Below the pieces are notes generated by a model. That model ran no database searches. It saw only the letters and a list, made by a program, of their open reading frames with translations, and had not been told where the DNA came from. Shown here piece after piece: positions 26,197-34,890 of a stretch of DNA of 64,000 nt. The stretch comes from Oceanobacillus saliphilus. GTDB lineage: Bacteria; Bacillota; Bacilli; Bacillales; Amphibacillaceae. Every line of letters starts with the position of its first letter. Position 1 is the stretch's first letter. The DNA lies in NCBI RefSeq assembly GCF_023522835.1, contig NZ_JALCZU010000015.1, positions 1 to 64,000 on the forward strand. The letters are read 5' to 3'. Both the position numbers and the translations under genes were made by a program.

Positions 26197-28110
26197 ATGT
26201 ATCGTTTCCATGACTCAAAAGTAGATACAAACCTTTTTATGCAATTACAGGACTTGGCTACCGTTCTATCCGGCAATCCTGATTTGGATTTTGAACATAA
26301 TTACGGATCATTTATTGATCTGTCCGACAACAAAGTGACCGGCAGCCGATTCTGGGATAAATTAAGTACGGATGTAAAGGAAGCAGGGCTGAAAACAGAT
26401 GTCATCTTACGCACAATCGGAACGTTGCATTATTCCGATGTGCCATCTATGAAGGCATATTTGAAAAATATGAGTGAAATCAACCTTCCTAATTTTTCGA
26501 GTCAATTATTCGCACTTTTGGAGGATATAAGACTGGAGGAAATTATAAAAATAGAGCGTCCTGGCACTAAAAAATGGTTCAATGTCCGCAGAAATCATTT
26601 AAAGCATTACTTTGAAAACCAATTATCCGCAACGATCACGAGAGGGTTACCTACAGATGAATTATTTTGCCTGATCTATTTACTAATACAATCGGATAAT
26701 CCTGATCCGGTTTTCCCGCGGGCGAATACGAACCAACTTCGCCAACTTGACCAATTGAAGCCACTTATTTATTCCGTATTTGAGGCAAAAAGTACTGAGG
26801 ATATCTCAAGCATAGCTGAACAAATTACATTCCGAATTAACTTGAATTATCACGATTCTGTCAATCGATATTTTATTTTTCCAATCGGTCATATTGAGAA
26901 TTACACCAAAAACACGCTATTTGATGAACTGACACGGACCGATGAATTAGTTAATAATGACCAGGAAGAAATGGATGAGGAGAAAAGTGAATACTTTGAT
27001 CAGGAATTCTCCACTTGGCATCGGGAAAATAAAAATGGCGACCGCAAGCAAAACTTCCTGCAATTCGAACTTGAGCAAGGGACAAAAACAAGTATGATGG
27101 GTGGCGGAGCAAGAGAAACGGAAGATGCGGACCAGGCAATGGCTTCCATACAAGGAGCTTCGGGTGAAAGCAAGGAGAAGGATTATTCCAAAATGGAAGC
27201 TCTGGATAAACAAGAAGAAAGTCCTGCCATGCAAGGGAATGAGAGTATTTATGGGGAAGAAAATAAAGATGCAGTCCATCTTGTTAAAATGGCGGAAACT
27301 CCTTCTAACGCCGATATGAACCACTATCAGGAATTTGTTAAATCTATTGAAGCCTATAAACGAAAGCTTGCAAATACAATCAAAAAAACGATCGAGCATA
27401 AGAAAAATACACCAAGAAAAGATCTAGCTGTCGGACGTTTATCGAAGAAGTTGCTTCCTCTCTTTCTTGAAGAAAATCCGAGAATCTTTTATAAGAAAAA
27501 TCACGAATCAAAGGAATTCGATGCTGTATTTACGTTGCTTGTCGATTGCTCTGCTTCCATGAAAGGTAAAATGGAAGAAACGAAAAGAGGAATTGTTTTA
27601 TTTCATGAAGTCCTAAAAGATTTGAATATCCCCCACTCGATCATCGGTTTCTGGGAGGACGCCAACGAGGTGAAAGGAAACTATCAACCGAATTATTTTC
27701 ATGTTATCCATTCCTATACAGACTCCCTCTATCAAGATAATGGCGCCAAAATCATGCAACTCGAGCCCCAGGAGGACAATCGGGACGGTTTTAGTATTCG
27801 TGTTGTTACGAAAGAACTCGAAGCAAGACGTGAGAAGAATAAGTTTCTGCTCGTATTTTCTGACGGTGAACCGGCAGCATCCGGATACGACCAAAATGGG
27901 ATTGTCGATACACATCTGGCAGTGTCTGAGGCCCGAAAAAAGAAAATCGATGTGATTGGAATGTTTTTGGCAGATGGGGAAATCGGTGAAAGAGAAGATG
28001 ATACGATGAAAAATATATACGGTAAAGAACGAGTTATGGTTCCAACTGTTTCGGAACTTCCGGAGCAATTTACACCGCTGTTGAAAAAACTGCTCCTAAA
28101 AGCAATTTAG
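26197..28110 (+). CDS. yojO: VWA-domain protein (YojO, NorD-like)
   Basis: A 637-residue soluble protein. The C-terminal von Willebrand A domain has a complete MIDAS start D450-C-S-A-S454 (VDCSASMKGKM) and later FSDGEP. The middle (about 265-390) is a highly charged low-complexity linker and the N-terminal 250 residues are helical. It is the partner of the MoxR ATPase immediately upstream; together they likely form a cofactor-insertion or remodelling machine. The client is unknown. Ribosome site ATAGGAG precedes ATG. Confidence 0.87.
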   Translation: MYRFHDSKVDTNLFMQLQDLATVLSGNPDLDFEHNYGSFIDLSDNKVTGSRFWDKLSTDVKEAGLKTDVILRTIGTLHYSDVPSMKAYLKNMSEINLPNFSSQLFALLEDIRLEEIIKIERPGTKKWFNVRRNHLKHYFENQLSATITRGLPTDELFCLIYLLIQSDNPDPVFPRANTNQLRQLDQLKPLIYSVFEAKSTEDISSIAEQITFRINLNYHDSVNRYFIFPIGHIENYTKNTLFDELTRTDELVNNDQEEMDEEKSEYFDQEFSTWHRENKNGDRKQNFLQFELEQGTKTSMMGGGARETEDADQAMASIQGASGESKEKDYSKMEALDKQEESPAMQGNESIYGEENKDAVHLVKMAETPSNADMNHYQEFVKSIEAYKRKLANTIKKTIEHKKNTPRKDLAVGRLSKKLLPLFLEENPRIFYKKNHESKEFDAVFTLLVDCSASMKGKMEETKRGIVLFHEVLKDLNIPHSIIGFWEDANEVKGNYQPNYFHVIHSYTDSLYQDNGAKIMQLEPQEDNRDGFSIRVVTKELEARREKNKFLLVFSDGEPAASGYDQNGIVDTHLAVSEARKKKIDVIGMFLADGEIGEREDDTMKNIYGKERVMVPTVSELPEQFTPLLKKLLLKAI

Positions 28111-28143
28111 AAAAAATCGTAAATTTTAGTTCTGTGACATTAG

Positions 28144-28175
28144 AAAAGGTACAGCATCGGATGCTGTACCTTTTT
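28144..28175. terminator. Bidirectional terminator
   Basis: A 14-bp stem (AAAAGGTACAGCAT with ATGCTGTACCTTTT, 3-nt loop), T-runs both ways, between convergent genes. Confidence 0.88.
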
Positions 28176-28187
28176 GAATAATACTCG

Positions 28188-29216
28188 TTATTGGATTTCC
28201 ATATGCAAATCCCCTGTTTTTGCCCAACCTTTTAGTTTCAACGCTTGATAGACGACTACAGAAATAATTGCCGGGGCAATAACACCGACTACAAGATACA
28301 TTAACATAACACCAGGTCCTTGATTTGCCAGAATATTAATAGGCGCAATAAAGGAATTTAGACCAAGCCCTGCTAATTCATAGGGTACTTGGAAATCAAA
28401 GATTAGGATAGCAATTGGCGCACAAATGATGGATGAAAGAAATGGACCTGCCACCAGACGCGGATTCTTAACGAGATTTGGAACTTGAACTTTCGGTGTA
28501 AGGAATGATTGGGCAATATTTGCACCTGCATCATTTTGTTTCAATGACATAGCAGTCCAACCTGCAAATTGTGCCGTACAACCAATTAATGCTGCAGCAC
28601 TTGATACCGGATCAAGCTGCAAGGCAATCGCAATTGCCGCAGAAGATGCAGGCGACATAAGGAAAATGCTCCACACAAGTGCAATAACAATCGATCCAAC
28701 AAAAGGTGAACCATCAACTGAATTTGCAATATACATACTCAATTGTTCCAATAAAGGCGTGGTCACAGCTGCCAGTCCGACACCGGAAACCCCTCCAGCA
28801 AATGTTGCTGAAAATGGAATCGAAAGCATGTCCAGTTTTGTTTTTCCAGCCACACGCTTTCCTACCCATATTGCAATTACTGCAGCGAAAACCGCACTAA
28901 TCGGCTGACCTGTCGTCAACACCCATGCACCATCAGCATTCATTGTCAATGCATTCGCCCCCACAGTACTCGAAGCCATTGCACTGAAAATAATCAATGT
29001 ATTCCCACCAAGCTGATAAGCAATACCAGCTCCAATAGCAGGTGCAAGCATTAATTGTGCTGCCTTACCTACCGTAAGAAAACCTTCCCAACCTGTAAAT
29101 GTCCCGAACGTCTCAATTAGAAGGCCGATTCCTAGTGTTACTAATACTGCATTCGCAAGTCCTTGCGAGGCTTTATACGTACGATCAATAATATATTGTT
29201 TCGTTGACTGTTTCAT
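28188..29216 (-). CDS. PTS EIIC-like membrane protein (PTS_EIIC_2 family)
   Basis: A 342-residue membrane protein with about 9-10 helices, matching the EIIC family typified by PTS_EIIC_2 (long GGV-SGVG, SSAAIAIAL and GPGVMLMYL segments). It is an orphan: no EIIA or EIIB domain is fused or adjacent, so phosphorylation-coupled transport cannot be assumed. ATG 29216 (MKQSTKQYIID) is preferred, with AGGGGGA 8 nt upstream; the frame is open for 24 further codons, but those overlap the leader terminator. Expression is probably controlled by the leader at 29217-29460. Confidence 0.78.
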   Translation of the reverse strand: MKQSTKQYIIDRTYKASQGLANAVLVTLGIGLLIETFGTFTGWEGFLTVGKAAQLMLAPAIGAGIAYQLGGNTLIIFSAMASSTVGANALTMNADGAWVLTTGQPISAVFAAVIAIWVGKRVAGKTKLDMLSIPFSATFAGGVSGVGLAAVTTPLLEQLSMYIANSVDGSPFVGSIVIALVWSIFLMSPASSAAIAIALQLDPVSSAAALIGCTAQFAGWTAMSLKQNDAGANIAQSFLTPKVQVPNLVKNPRLVAGPFLSSIICAPIAILIFDFQVPYELAGLGLNSFIAPINILANQGPGVMLMYLVVGVIAPAIISVVVYQALKLKGWAKTGDLHMEIQ

Positions 29217-29259
29217 TCTCGGTTTCCCCCTAATTTTCCTATTTCTTTTTTTGGGCAAT

Positions 29260-29285
29260 AAAAAAACCCTTCCGATACGGATGGG
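29260..29285 (-). terminator. Intrinsic terminator within leader
   Basis: On the minus strand CCCATCCG-TAT-CGGAAGGG is followed by TTTTTTT, 44 nt ahead of the EIIC start codon. Confidence 0.75.
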
Positions 29286-29377
29286 CACTCCTGCAAATTA
29301 TTAACGTCTGAGCGCCTTATTTAATAAACAATAAAGTGGACTCAAACAGATTCCATTTTCATGGCGTTTCAGTCCTA

Positions 29378-29431
29378 TCAGCATAATAATAAGTTAATAG
29401 TTAATATAGATGATTGCTCTTTCGACTTCAT
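29378..29431 (-). CDS. Possible 17-residue leader peptide
   Basis: ATG at 29431 follows GAGAGGGG at 8 nt spacing and encodes MKSKEQSSILTINLLLC then TGA. Three consecutive Leu codons (TTA) and a Cys codon precede the stop. It starts about 29 nt after the predicted transcription start. This could be a regulatory uORF that senses ribosome position. Confidence 0.45.
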   Translation of the reverse strand: MKSKEQSSILTINLLLC

Positions 29432-29466
29432 GGTGAATGCCCCTCTCTTAATTGTAAATTGTTATT

Positions 29467-29495
29467 ATAATAAACCTATTTATAATTAGAGTCAA
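29467..29495 (-). promoter_or_regulatory. SigA-type promoter of EIIC leader
   Basis: On the minus strand: -35 TTGACT (29490-29495), 17-bp spacer, -10 TATTAT (29467-29472). Start expected near 29460. Confidence 0.75.
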
Positions 29496-29660
29496 TAAAT
29501 TTTTTATTCTGATAAATTAAAGCGTTATCAAAATGGAATTCATAAAATGGAGTGTCAAAAAATGATAGTCGAGCCGCTCATAAGCATTAACCCATTGTTT
29601 AAAATGTCACTTAAGATGGAATTTTGATTCTCAATAGCTCTTTTCTACCGATCTTATGAA

Positions 29661-29698
29661 TGTTTTTGATTGTTATTGGTTGTTTTTGGTGGTATTAT
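29661..29698 (+). promoter_or_regulatory. fru promoter with three tandem 10-bp operator repeats
   Basis: TGTTTTTGAT, TGTTATTGGT and TGTTTTTGGT lie back to back (29661-29690), one helical turn each, overlapping -35 TTGTTA (29670-29675) and next to -10 TATTAT (29693-29698). This is a likely FruR (DeoR-family) site, giving autoregulation. Confidence 0.65.
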
Positions 29699-29719
29699 TA
29701 CTATTATAGGAGGGATAAA

Positions 29720-30463
29720 ATGATAACGGAAGAACGATATTCTTTCATTTTAGAACAGCTAAATGAAAGCGGTATAGTGAAAGCAAATGAACTTATGGTG
29801 TCGCTTAATTGCTCTGAGTCTACAATCCGAAGAGACCTTGCACAACTGGAGAAATCGGGTGCACTCGTAAGGATTCATGGTGGAGCCAAGAAAAACTATC
29901 AACTGGATAAAGAAATGTCCTACAACGAGAAAACGATCAAAAACATTCAGGGGAAAAATTCAATTGGTAAATATGCTGCTTCTCTCATAATCAACAATGA
30001 TGTCATATATATGGATGCCGGGACGACAACCATGGCTATGATCAGTAATATAAAGGCTGATTATATTACTGTGGTAACAAATGGAATACTTCACGCTTCC
30101 CTGTTGGCGGATAAAAATATCAATACTATCCAGCTTGGGGGAAAGGTAAAAAATACAACGAAGGCAATAATCGGTGCGACCAGTATAGAAGAACTGAAAA
30201 ATTACCGCTTTACAAAAGCATTTTTAGGAATTAATGGTATAGATGTCTCCTATGGTTGCACAACTCCCGACCCGGAGGAAGCAGCTTTAAAGAAGCTGGC
30301 TCATGAGCATTCAGCGGTAACCTATGTTTTGGCAGATGAAAGTAAATGGGATAAAGTCAGCTTCGCAAAAGTTTGTAGACTGGAAGAAGTTAAAATTATT
30401 ACTGACTCCCCACTAAAAAACCTGAAATACTATCAGGAAAAAACAACAATACTGGAGGCTTAA
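29720..30463 (+). CDS. fruR: DeoR-family transcriptional repressor of fructose operon
   Basis: A 247-residue DeoR-type regulator. The N-terminal HTH is at about 20-42 (NELMVSLNCSESTIRRDLAQLE), followed by the RIHGGA linker, and a sugar-phosphate sensing domain with MDAGTTT and GATSIEELKNYRF. It is first in an operon with 1-phosphofructokinase (2 nt gap) and the fructose PTS. By family it would be released by fructose 1-phosphate. ATG 29720 follows GGAGGGA; the frame is open upstream through the promoter, which cannot be coding. Confidence 0.9.
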   Translation: MITEERYSFILEQLNESGIVKANELMVSLNCSESTIRRDLAQLEKSGALVRIHGGAKKNYQLDKEMSYNEKTIKNIQGKNSIGKYAASLIINNDVIYMDAGTTTMAMISNIKADYITVVTNGILHASLLADKNINTIQLGGKVKNTTKAIIGATSIEELKNYRFTKAFLGINGIDVSYGCTTPDPEEAALKKLAHEHSAVTYVLADESKWDKVSFAKVCRLEEVKIITDSPLKNLKYYQEKTTILEA

Positions 30464-30465
30464 CA

Positions 30466-31377
30466 ATGATTTTTACGATTACTCTTAATCCTTCCATTGA
30501 TTACGTAATCCCTATTAAGAATCTAAAAATTGGTGAGCTAAATTATATGGAGAGCGATCTAAAACTACCTGGTGGAAAAGGAATTAATGTTTCCCGTATA
30601 TTAGCAGAGCTTAATATAGATTCAATAGCTCTTGGATTTTTAGGTGGATTTACAGGAGAGTTCATCTCAAAGTGGCTGGAAAAAGATAGTGTTAAGTCTG
30701 ACTTCATTCGTATAGAGGGAGAAACGCGAATTAATCTCAAAATTAAATCAGATTACGAGACAGAAATTAATGGACTTGGTCCTAACATTAAAAAAGAAGA
30801 AGCAGAGCTACTACTGAACCAAATTAAAACCACCACAAGTAATGATACCGTTATCCTATCTGGTAGCAAACCACCATTTTTACCGGGTAATTTTTATACG
30901 AAAATCATTGAAATAGTAAAAGCAAACAAAGCCCAATTCGTAATCGATACAACTGGCGAAGCATTAAAATCTGCCTTACCATATGGACCTTTACTTGTAA
31001 AACCAAATCTGCATGAACTGGAACAACTATTTGAAGTTAAACTTAAAAATCAGAGAGATATTATTCATTACGGAAAAAAACTACTTGAAGCGGGCGCTAA
31101 ACATGTCATTGTCTCTCTCGCAGGTGATGGAGCTTTACTTGTTACTAAGGATGGAATCTATAAAGGAACAAGTCCAAAAGGTACTGTGAAAAACTCTGTG
31201 GGTGCTGGCGACTCCATGATTGCTGGATTTATAGGGGAATTTTCACATAGTTTCGATCCTCTGGAAGCTTTTAAGATGGGAATAGCATCGGGCAGTGCTA
31301 CCGCTTTTTCAAACGACTTGGCCAATAAGGAGCTAATCTTATCGTTAATTCCAGAAGTAAAAGTTTCCCGTCTCTAA
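30466..31377 (+). CDS. fruK: 1-phosphofructokinase
   Basis: A 303-residue PfkB-family kinase, phosphorylating fructose 1-phosphate to the 1,6-bisphosphate. Opening TLNPSIDYVI, signature GGKGINVSRIL near residue 38, and C-terminal signature NSVGAGDSMIAGF with the catalytic Asp are all present. It starts 2 nt after fruR, with GGAGG inside the end of that gene, so the two are translationally linked. fruA follows after 38 nt. Confidence 0.92.
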   Translation: MIFTITLNPSIDYVIPIKNLKIGELNYMESDLKLPGGKGINVSRILAELNIDSIALGFLGGFTGEFISKWLEKDSVKSDFIRIEGETRINLKIKSDYETEINGLGPNIKKEEAELLLNQIKTTTSNDTVILSGSKPPFLPGNFYTKIIEIVKANKAQFVIDTTGEALKSALPYGPLLVKPNLHELEQLFEVKLKNQRDIIHYGKKLLEAGAKHVIVSLAGDGALLVTKDGIYKGTSPKGTVKNSVGAGDSMIAGFIGEFSHSFDPLEAFKMGIASGSATAFSNDLANKELILSLIPEVKVSRL

Positions 31378-31415
31378 ATTTTAAAGTCTGAAAATACAAA
31401 AAAGGACTGATAGAT

Positions 31416-33278
31416 ATGAAAATTACTGATTTACTTTTAAAGGATATTATGATTATGGACATGCAATCTACTGAAAAAGAGCAGGCAATTGATGAAATGA
31501 TAGGCAGCCTTTATAAAAATCATATTATTAATAATAAAGAAATATTCAAGGAAGCCATTCTAAATAGGGAATCTCAATCATCGACAGGTCTTGGCGATGG
31601 AATTGCTATGCCACATGCTAAATCGAAAGCAGTCAAAAAACCAACAGTACTTTTTGCAAAAAGCAATAAGGGTATTAACTATGATTCACTGGATGGTCAG
31701 CCTGCATATTTGTTTTTCATGATAGCAGTCCCCGAAGCAGCTAATGATACACATCTGCAAACGTTGGCAGCATTGTCAAAAATGTTAATCGATGCGGATT
31801 TCGTTAATCAACTAAAGCAAGCGGAAACTCATGAGGACGTTCATGTACTTTTTAATAAAACGAGGGAAAATCCAGAAGAAATAACTGTTGAAACATCAGA
31901 GAATTCTTCATCAAAAAGACCCTTTATCGTTGCTGTAACTGCCTGTCCTACCGGCATTGCTCATACCTATATGGCAGAGGACGCTTTAAAAAAGAAAGCC
32001 GTTGAAATGAATGTAGACATTCGCGTGGAAACAAATGGGTCTGATGGAGTAAAAAATGAATTAACTGCAGATGAAATTAAAAGAGCTGATGCAGTTATAG
32101 TTGCAGCCAGTAAGAAAGTTGAATTGCATCGATTTAATGGGAAGAAACTTCTGAACAGACCAGTAAGTGAAGGTATTAAAAAAACAGAGGAATTAATTAC
32201 AAAGGCAATTAATCAGGATGCCCCGACTTATCATGCAGAGCAATATAAAGAGAGAGCAAGTAGTAAACCGAAATCAAAAACGATCTTAGGTACCATCTAT
32301 AAAGACTTAATGAATGGTATATCTCATATGCTGCCCTTTGTAATTGGTGGCGGTATTCTAATGGCTATTTCATTCTTGTTCGAAAGTGTATTAGGAAGCG
32401 ACAGTGAGACTTTTACTTTTTTGAACGAACTTGGCAGTAATGCATTTAACTTTCTAATACCTATCTTTGCAGGATTTATTGCAATGAGTATTGCAGATAG
32501 ACCTGGTTTAATGCCTGGTATGGTTGGTGGCTTGATAGCTGTTAATAGTGACGCAGGATTTATAGGTGGTTTGGTTGCCGGTTTCCTTGCTGGATATATC
32601 ATTATTCTATTAAAAAGACTATTACATGGTTTACCAAGGTCACTGGACGGTTTAAAGTCAATTCTTATATATCCTGTGTTGGGACTTTTATTAACAGGTA
32701 TTCTAATGTATTTTATATTTGGACCGATTTTTGCTGGTATAAACACTGTAATGGTAGACTTTTTACAAGGACTTGGAACTAGAAACGCTGTAATTGTTGG
32801 CGCACTTCTTGGAGGAATGATGGCAATTGATATGGGGGGCCCATTCAATAAAGCAGCATATGCCTTTTCAATTGGAATTTTCACAGACACTGGTGACGGC
32901 AGTTTAATGGCAGCTGTAATGGCTGGCGGTATGGTTCCACCACTGGCTATCGCATTATCATCTACAATCTTCAAAGAAAAATTTAACGAAGATGAACGCA
33001 AATCAGGTGCCACCAACTATGTTATGGGACTTTCATTTATTACAGAAGGTGCTATTCCATTTGCAGCAGCTGATCCATTAAGAGTTATTGGTTCATCCGT
33101 AATCGGCGCAGCAATTGCTGGAGGATTGACACAGCTATGGAACAGCGCAATTCCAGCTCCTCATGGTGGTATATTTGTTATTCCTTTAGCTGAGAATGCA
33201 CTCTTCTTCCTCCTTTCACTCGCAATAGGAACTGTCGTTGCCGCAATTATACTTGGTTTTTGGAGAAAGCCCGCTTAA
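31416..33278 (+). CDS. fruA: PTS fructose transporter EIIABC
   Basis: A 620-residue three-domain fructose permease. EIIA (1 to about 150) has the phosphorylated His67 in GIAMPHAKS; EIIB (about 168-265) has Cys177 in VTACPTGIAHTYMAE; EIIC (about 285-620) has some nine helices including GGAIPFAAADP-like ITEGAIPFAAADP. It takes up fructose as fructose 1-phosphate, the substrate of fruK. Start ATG follows AAAGGAC. The order A-B-C and length match B. subtilis FruA. Confidence 0.93.
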   Translation: MKITDLLLKDIMIMDMQSTEKEQAIDEMIGSLYKNHIINNKEIFKEAILNRESQSSTGLGDGIAMPHAKSKAVKKPTVLFAKSNKGINYDSLDGQPAYLFFMIAVPEAANDTHLQTLAALSKMLIDADFVNQLKQAETHEDVHVLFNKTRENPEEITVETSENSSSKRPFIVAVTACPTGIAHTYMAEDALKKKAVEMNVDIRVETNGSDGVKNELTADEIKRADAVIVAASKKVELHRFNGKKLLNRPVSEGIKKTEELITKAINQDAPTYHAEQYKERASSKPKSKTILGTIYKDLMNGISHMLPFVIGGGILMAISFLFESVLGSDSETFTFLNELGSNAFNFLIPIFAGFIAMSIADRPGLMPGMVGGLIAVNSDAGFIGGLVAGFLAGYIIILLKRLLHGLPRSLDGLKSILIYPVLGLLLTGILMYFIFGPIFAGINTVMVDFLQGLGTRNAVIVGALLGGMMAIDMGGPFNKAAYAFSIGIFTDTGDGSLMAAVMAGGMVPPLAIALSSTIFKEKFNEDERKSGATNYVMGLSFITEGAIPFAAADPLRVIGSSVIGAAIAGGLTQLWNSAIPAPHGGIFVIPLAENALFFLLSLAIGTVVAAIILGFWRKPA

Positions 33279-33280
33279 TG

Positions 33281-33480
33281 AACAAGAGCTTAAGAGCCCG
33301 TTTTGCGATGTATGGACTGCCTGTGCCGCACAGCTGGTTCGGACGTTGACTTGCACCAGAGGAGTTTAAGTGCGACTATACCTTTAGCAAAGCCAGTTGG
33401 TAAGTCTACTTAGTCAGATTATGATGTGAAGTAAGTCTCGCTATAGCTTTAGTGTTCTCGCTAGACCTAGCAGTTTTTGT
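33281..33480. repeat. Diverged copy of 15755-15920 repeat
   Basis: Shared blocks in the same order as 15755-15920: GAGCCCGTT near the start, TATGGACTG, GTTGACTT and AAGTAAGTCTCGCT. Much substituted. It lies directly after fruA. The following 33580-33740 also resembles degenerate repeat sequence and has no gene. Confidence 0.5.
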
Positions 33481-33531
33481 AAGTCAATGAGCTGTGAGCT
33501 GCTGAATAAAATTTATACTTATCCAATAAGT

Positions 33532-33579
33532 AAAGGAGCATCTCTGCATTAATTTTTGCAGAAATGCTCCTTTATTTTT
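33532..33579. terminator. Intrinsic terminator
   Basis: A 17-bp stem (AAAGGAGCATCTCTGCA with its complement, one mismatch) followed by TTTATTTTT. Confidence 0.8.
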
Positions 33580-33740
33580 GGCTGTTAGGGAAAGTAGAGT
33601 ACTTTTCTATCTGCATAAGCGTAACGAAGGCTGTTTAGAATTTTAGAAAACTTGGAATCAACCTAAGCGTTTTTGGGCAAATGCCTTAGTTGGACTTATG
33701 CAAGTAAGAAAGGCCTGATGACAACCACGTTTTCTAACAC

Positions 33741-33956
33741 TTACTTTTGCTTCTTATAATTTTTATGATGAACAACTGTCTTTATTGGCTCGCCGGTCAC
33801 AGGATGTGATCCTATTTTAATGATTACAGAGTTCTCCCTTACAGTTAGCACCGTTCCTTTTTTGCCTTTTTGTTCACCCTTAACTACCTGAATCGCATCT
33901 CCTACATCTGCTTGTTTCGTAATCGCCTTCGCTTCTACTACTTTTTCTTCTTCCAT
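33741..33956 (-). CDS. ykvS: YkvS-family KOW-like protein (DUF2187)
   Basis: A 71-residue protein with a DUF2187 domain: VGDAIQVVKGEQKGKKGTVLTV is a KOW-like element, and GSHPVTGEPIKTVVHHKNY is the family's C-terminal signature. There is an unusual N-terminal extension of about 15 charged residues (MEEEKVVEAKAITKQ). Likely nucleic-acid or ribosome-associated by analogy to KOW domains (inference). AAGGAGG precedes ATG. The spacer to 34278 shows no other gene. Confidence 0.82.
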   Translation of the reverse strand: MEEEKVVEAKAITKQADVGDAIQVVKGEQKGKKGTVLTVRENSVIIKIGSHPVTGEPIKTVVHHKNYKKQK

Positions 33957-34278
33957 TTTAAATCCTCCTTGCTACTTAGTTGTGATAACGTTGATGATGA
34001 TTTCAAATTATATATTAATCTTCCACAACGAACGATTACTAATTCATCCACTAATAATATTAACATAACTTTACATACTACTCCCGATAAAGTGACACTT
34101 CACGCGCCGTTTTTATAGTTGGAAAATTTTTCTTCTCTAAACTCTTTTCGAAAATTTCTCCACTTTAAATTGGTTCATTTACCGATTTAGCCTGTCTTAC
34201 TTAATTCCTTATCATAAACATTTCTGCTAATTCATGGTATAAAGGATATGCAGAAGAATTATAGTAGAGGTGAAAAAC

Positions 34279-34662
34279 ATGCAAAAGCTAGCGTTTGAAC
34301 CATCCTGGGATAAAGCCTTACCAGCTAAAGACCGGCAAATTATTGAAGAAGCTTTTCAAAATCACAATATAGCAAATGAGCCAATTATCGAACTTACTCC
34401 ATTATGGCAGGCACGGAATTACCGAGGTGAATTATTAATTACTGTTCTTGTTCATAATTTCAGTCATGACGTGTTTTCCTTTAACAACACGAAGCTATGT
34501 TATATCGAAAATGAAGAAATTATTGCCCAACATACGTTTACGATACCAGCATTAACGTTAAATCCGGAAATAAGTATGCCCTGGGCTTTTATATTTCCAG
34601 TCGAAAGTATCGTGAAAAAAGCAAATTTGGAAAATGGAAAGCTGGAATTCATTCATCCATAG
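34279..34662 (+). CDS. SLAP domain-containing protein
   Basis: A 127-residue protein matching the SLAP domain found with accessory Sec/S-layer systems of Bacillaceae: FEPSWDKALPAKDRQIIEEAF near the start, then ELTPLWQARNYRGELLITVLVHNF and a beta-rich C-terminus with SMPWAFIFP. No signal peptide is present. ATG 34279 is chosen over GTG 34270, which sits within the AGAGGTG ribosome site. No accessory secA2/secY2 genes are adjacent. Confidence 0.82.
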   Translation: MQKLAFEPSWDKALPAKDRQIIEEAFQNHNIANEPIIELTPLWQARNYRGELLITVLVHNFSHDVFSFNNTKLCYIENEEIIAQHTFTIPALTLNPEISMPWAFIFPVESIVKKANLENGKLEFIHP

Positions 34663-34890
34663 TATATACATGTACAACGCTGTTCCTTCGCCATATAACT
34701 ACTATTCCATGAGTTAATCCGTTATTTCCACTCTCCATAAGATTCCTGTAATCCATATATGTATCATGGATATTCTTAGTCATGCACCCAATGGATATTG
34801 TTTCTTTCCTGCCGCATGTCACTTTTTTTGATGTAGTGAATACAATGTGATAGGTCTGGTTTAGTATGATTTACAGGAGGAACGTGCAGG

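Larger units (their letters stand above)
29217..29460 (-). promoter_or_regulatory. Structured leader of the EIIC gene
   Basis: A 244-nt untranslated leader with, in order: a 17-codon ORF (29378-29431); a stem GGACTGAAAC / GTTTGAGTCC (29338-29375) capped by CCAT-GAAA-ATGG; a stem GGCGCTC / GAGTGCC (29284-29316); then an intrinsic terminator (29260-29285). The last two share a couple of bases. It fits attenuation or a riboswitch, but I cannot assign it to a known class. Confidence 0.55.

Noticed and set aside
29660-29719. Upstream extension of fruR
   Set aside because: The extra 20 codons are the operator repeats and promoter; ATG 29720 has the ribosome site.
32324-33016. Open frame of 230 codons on the minus strand
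   Set aside because: Antisense to the EIIC domain of fruA; composition (Ile/Pro/Ser repeats) is typical of shadow frames.
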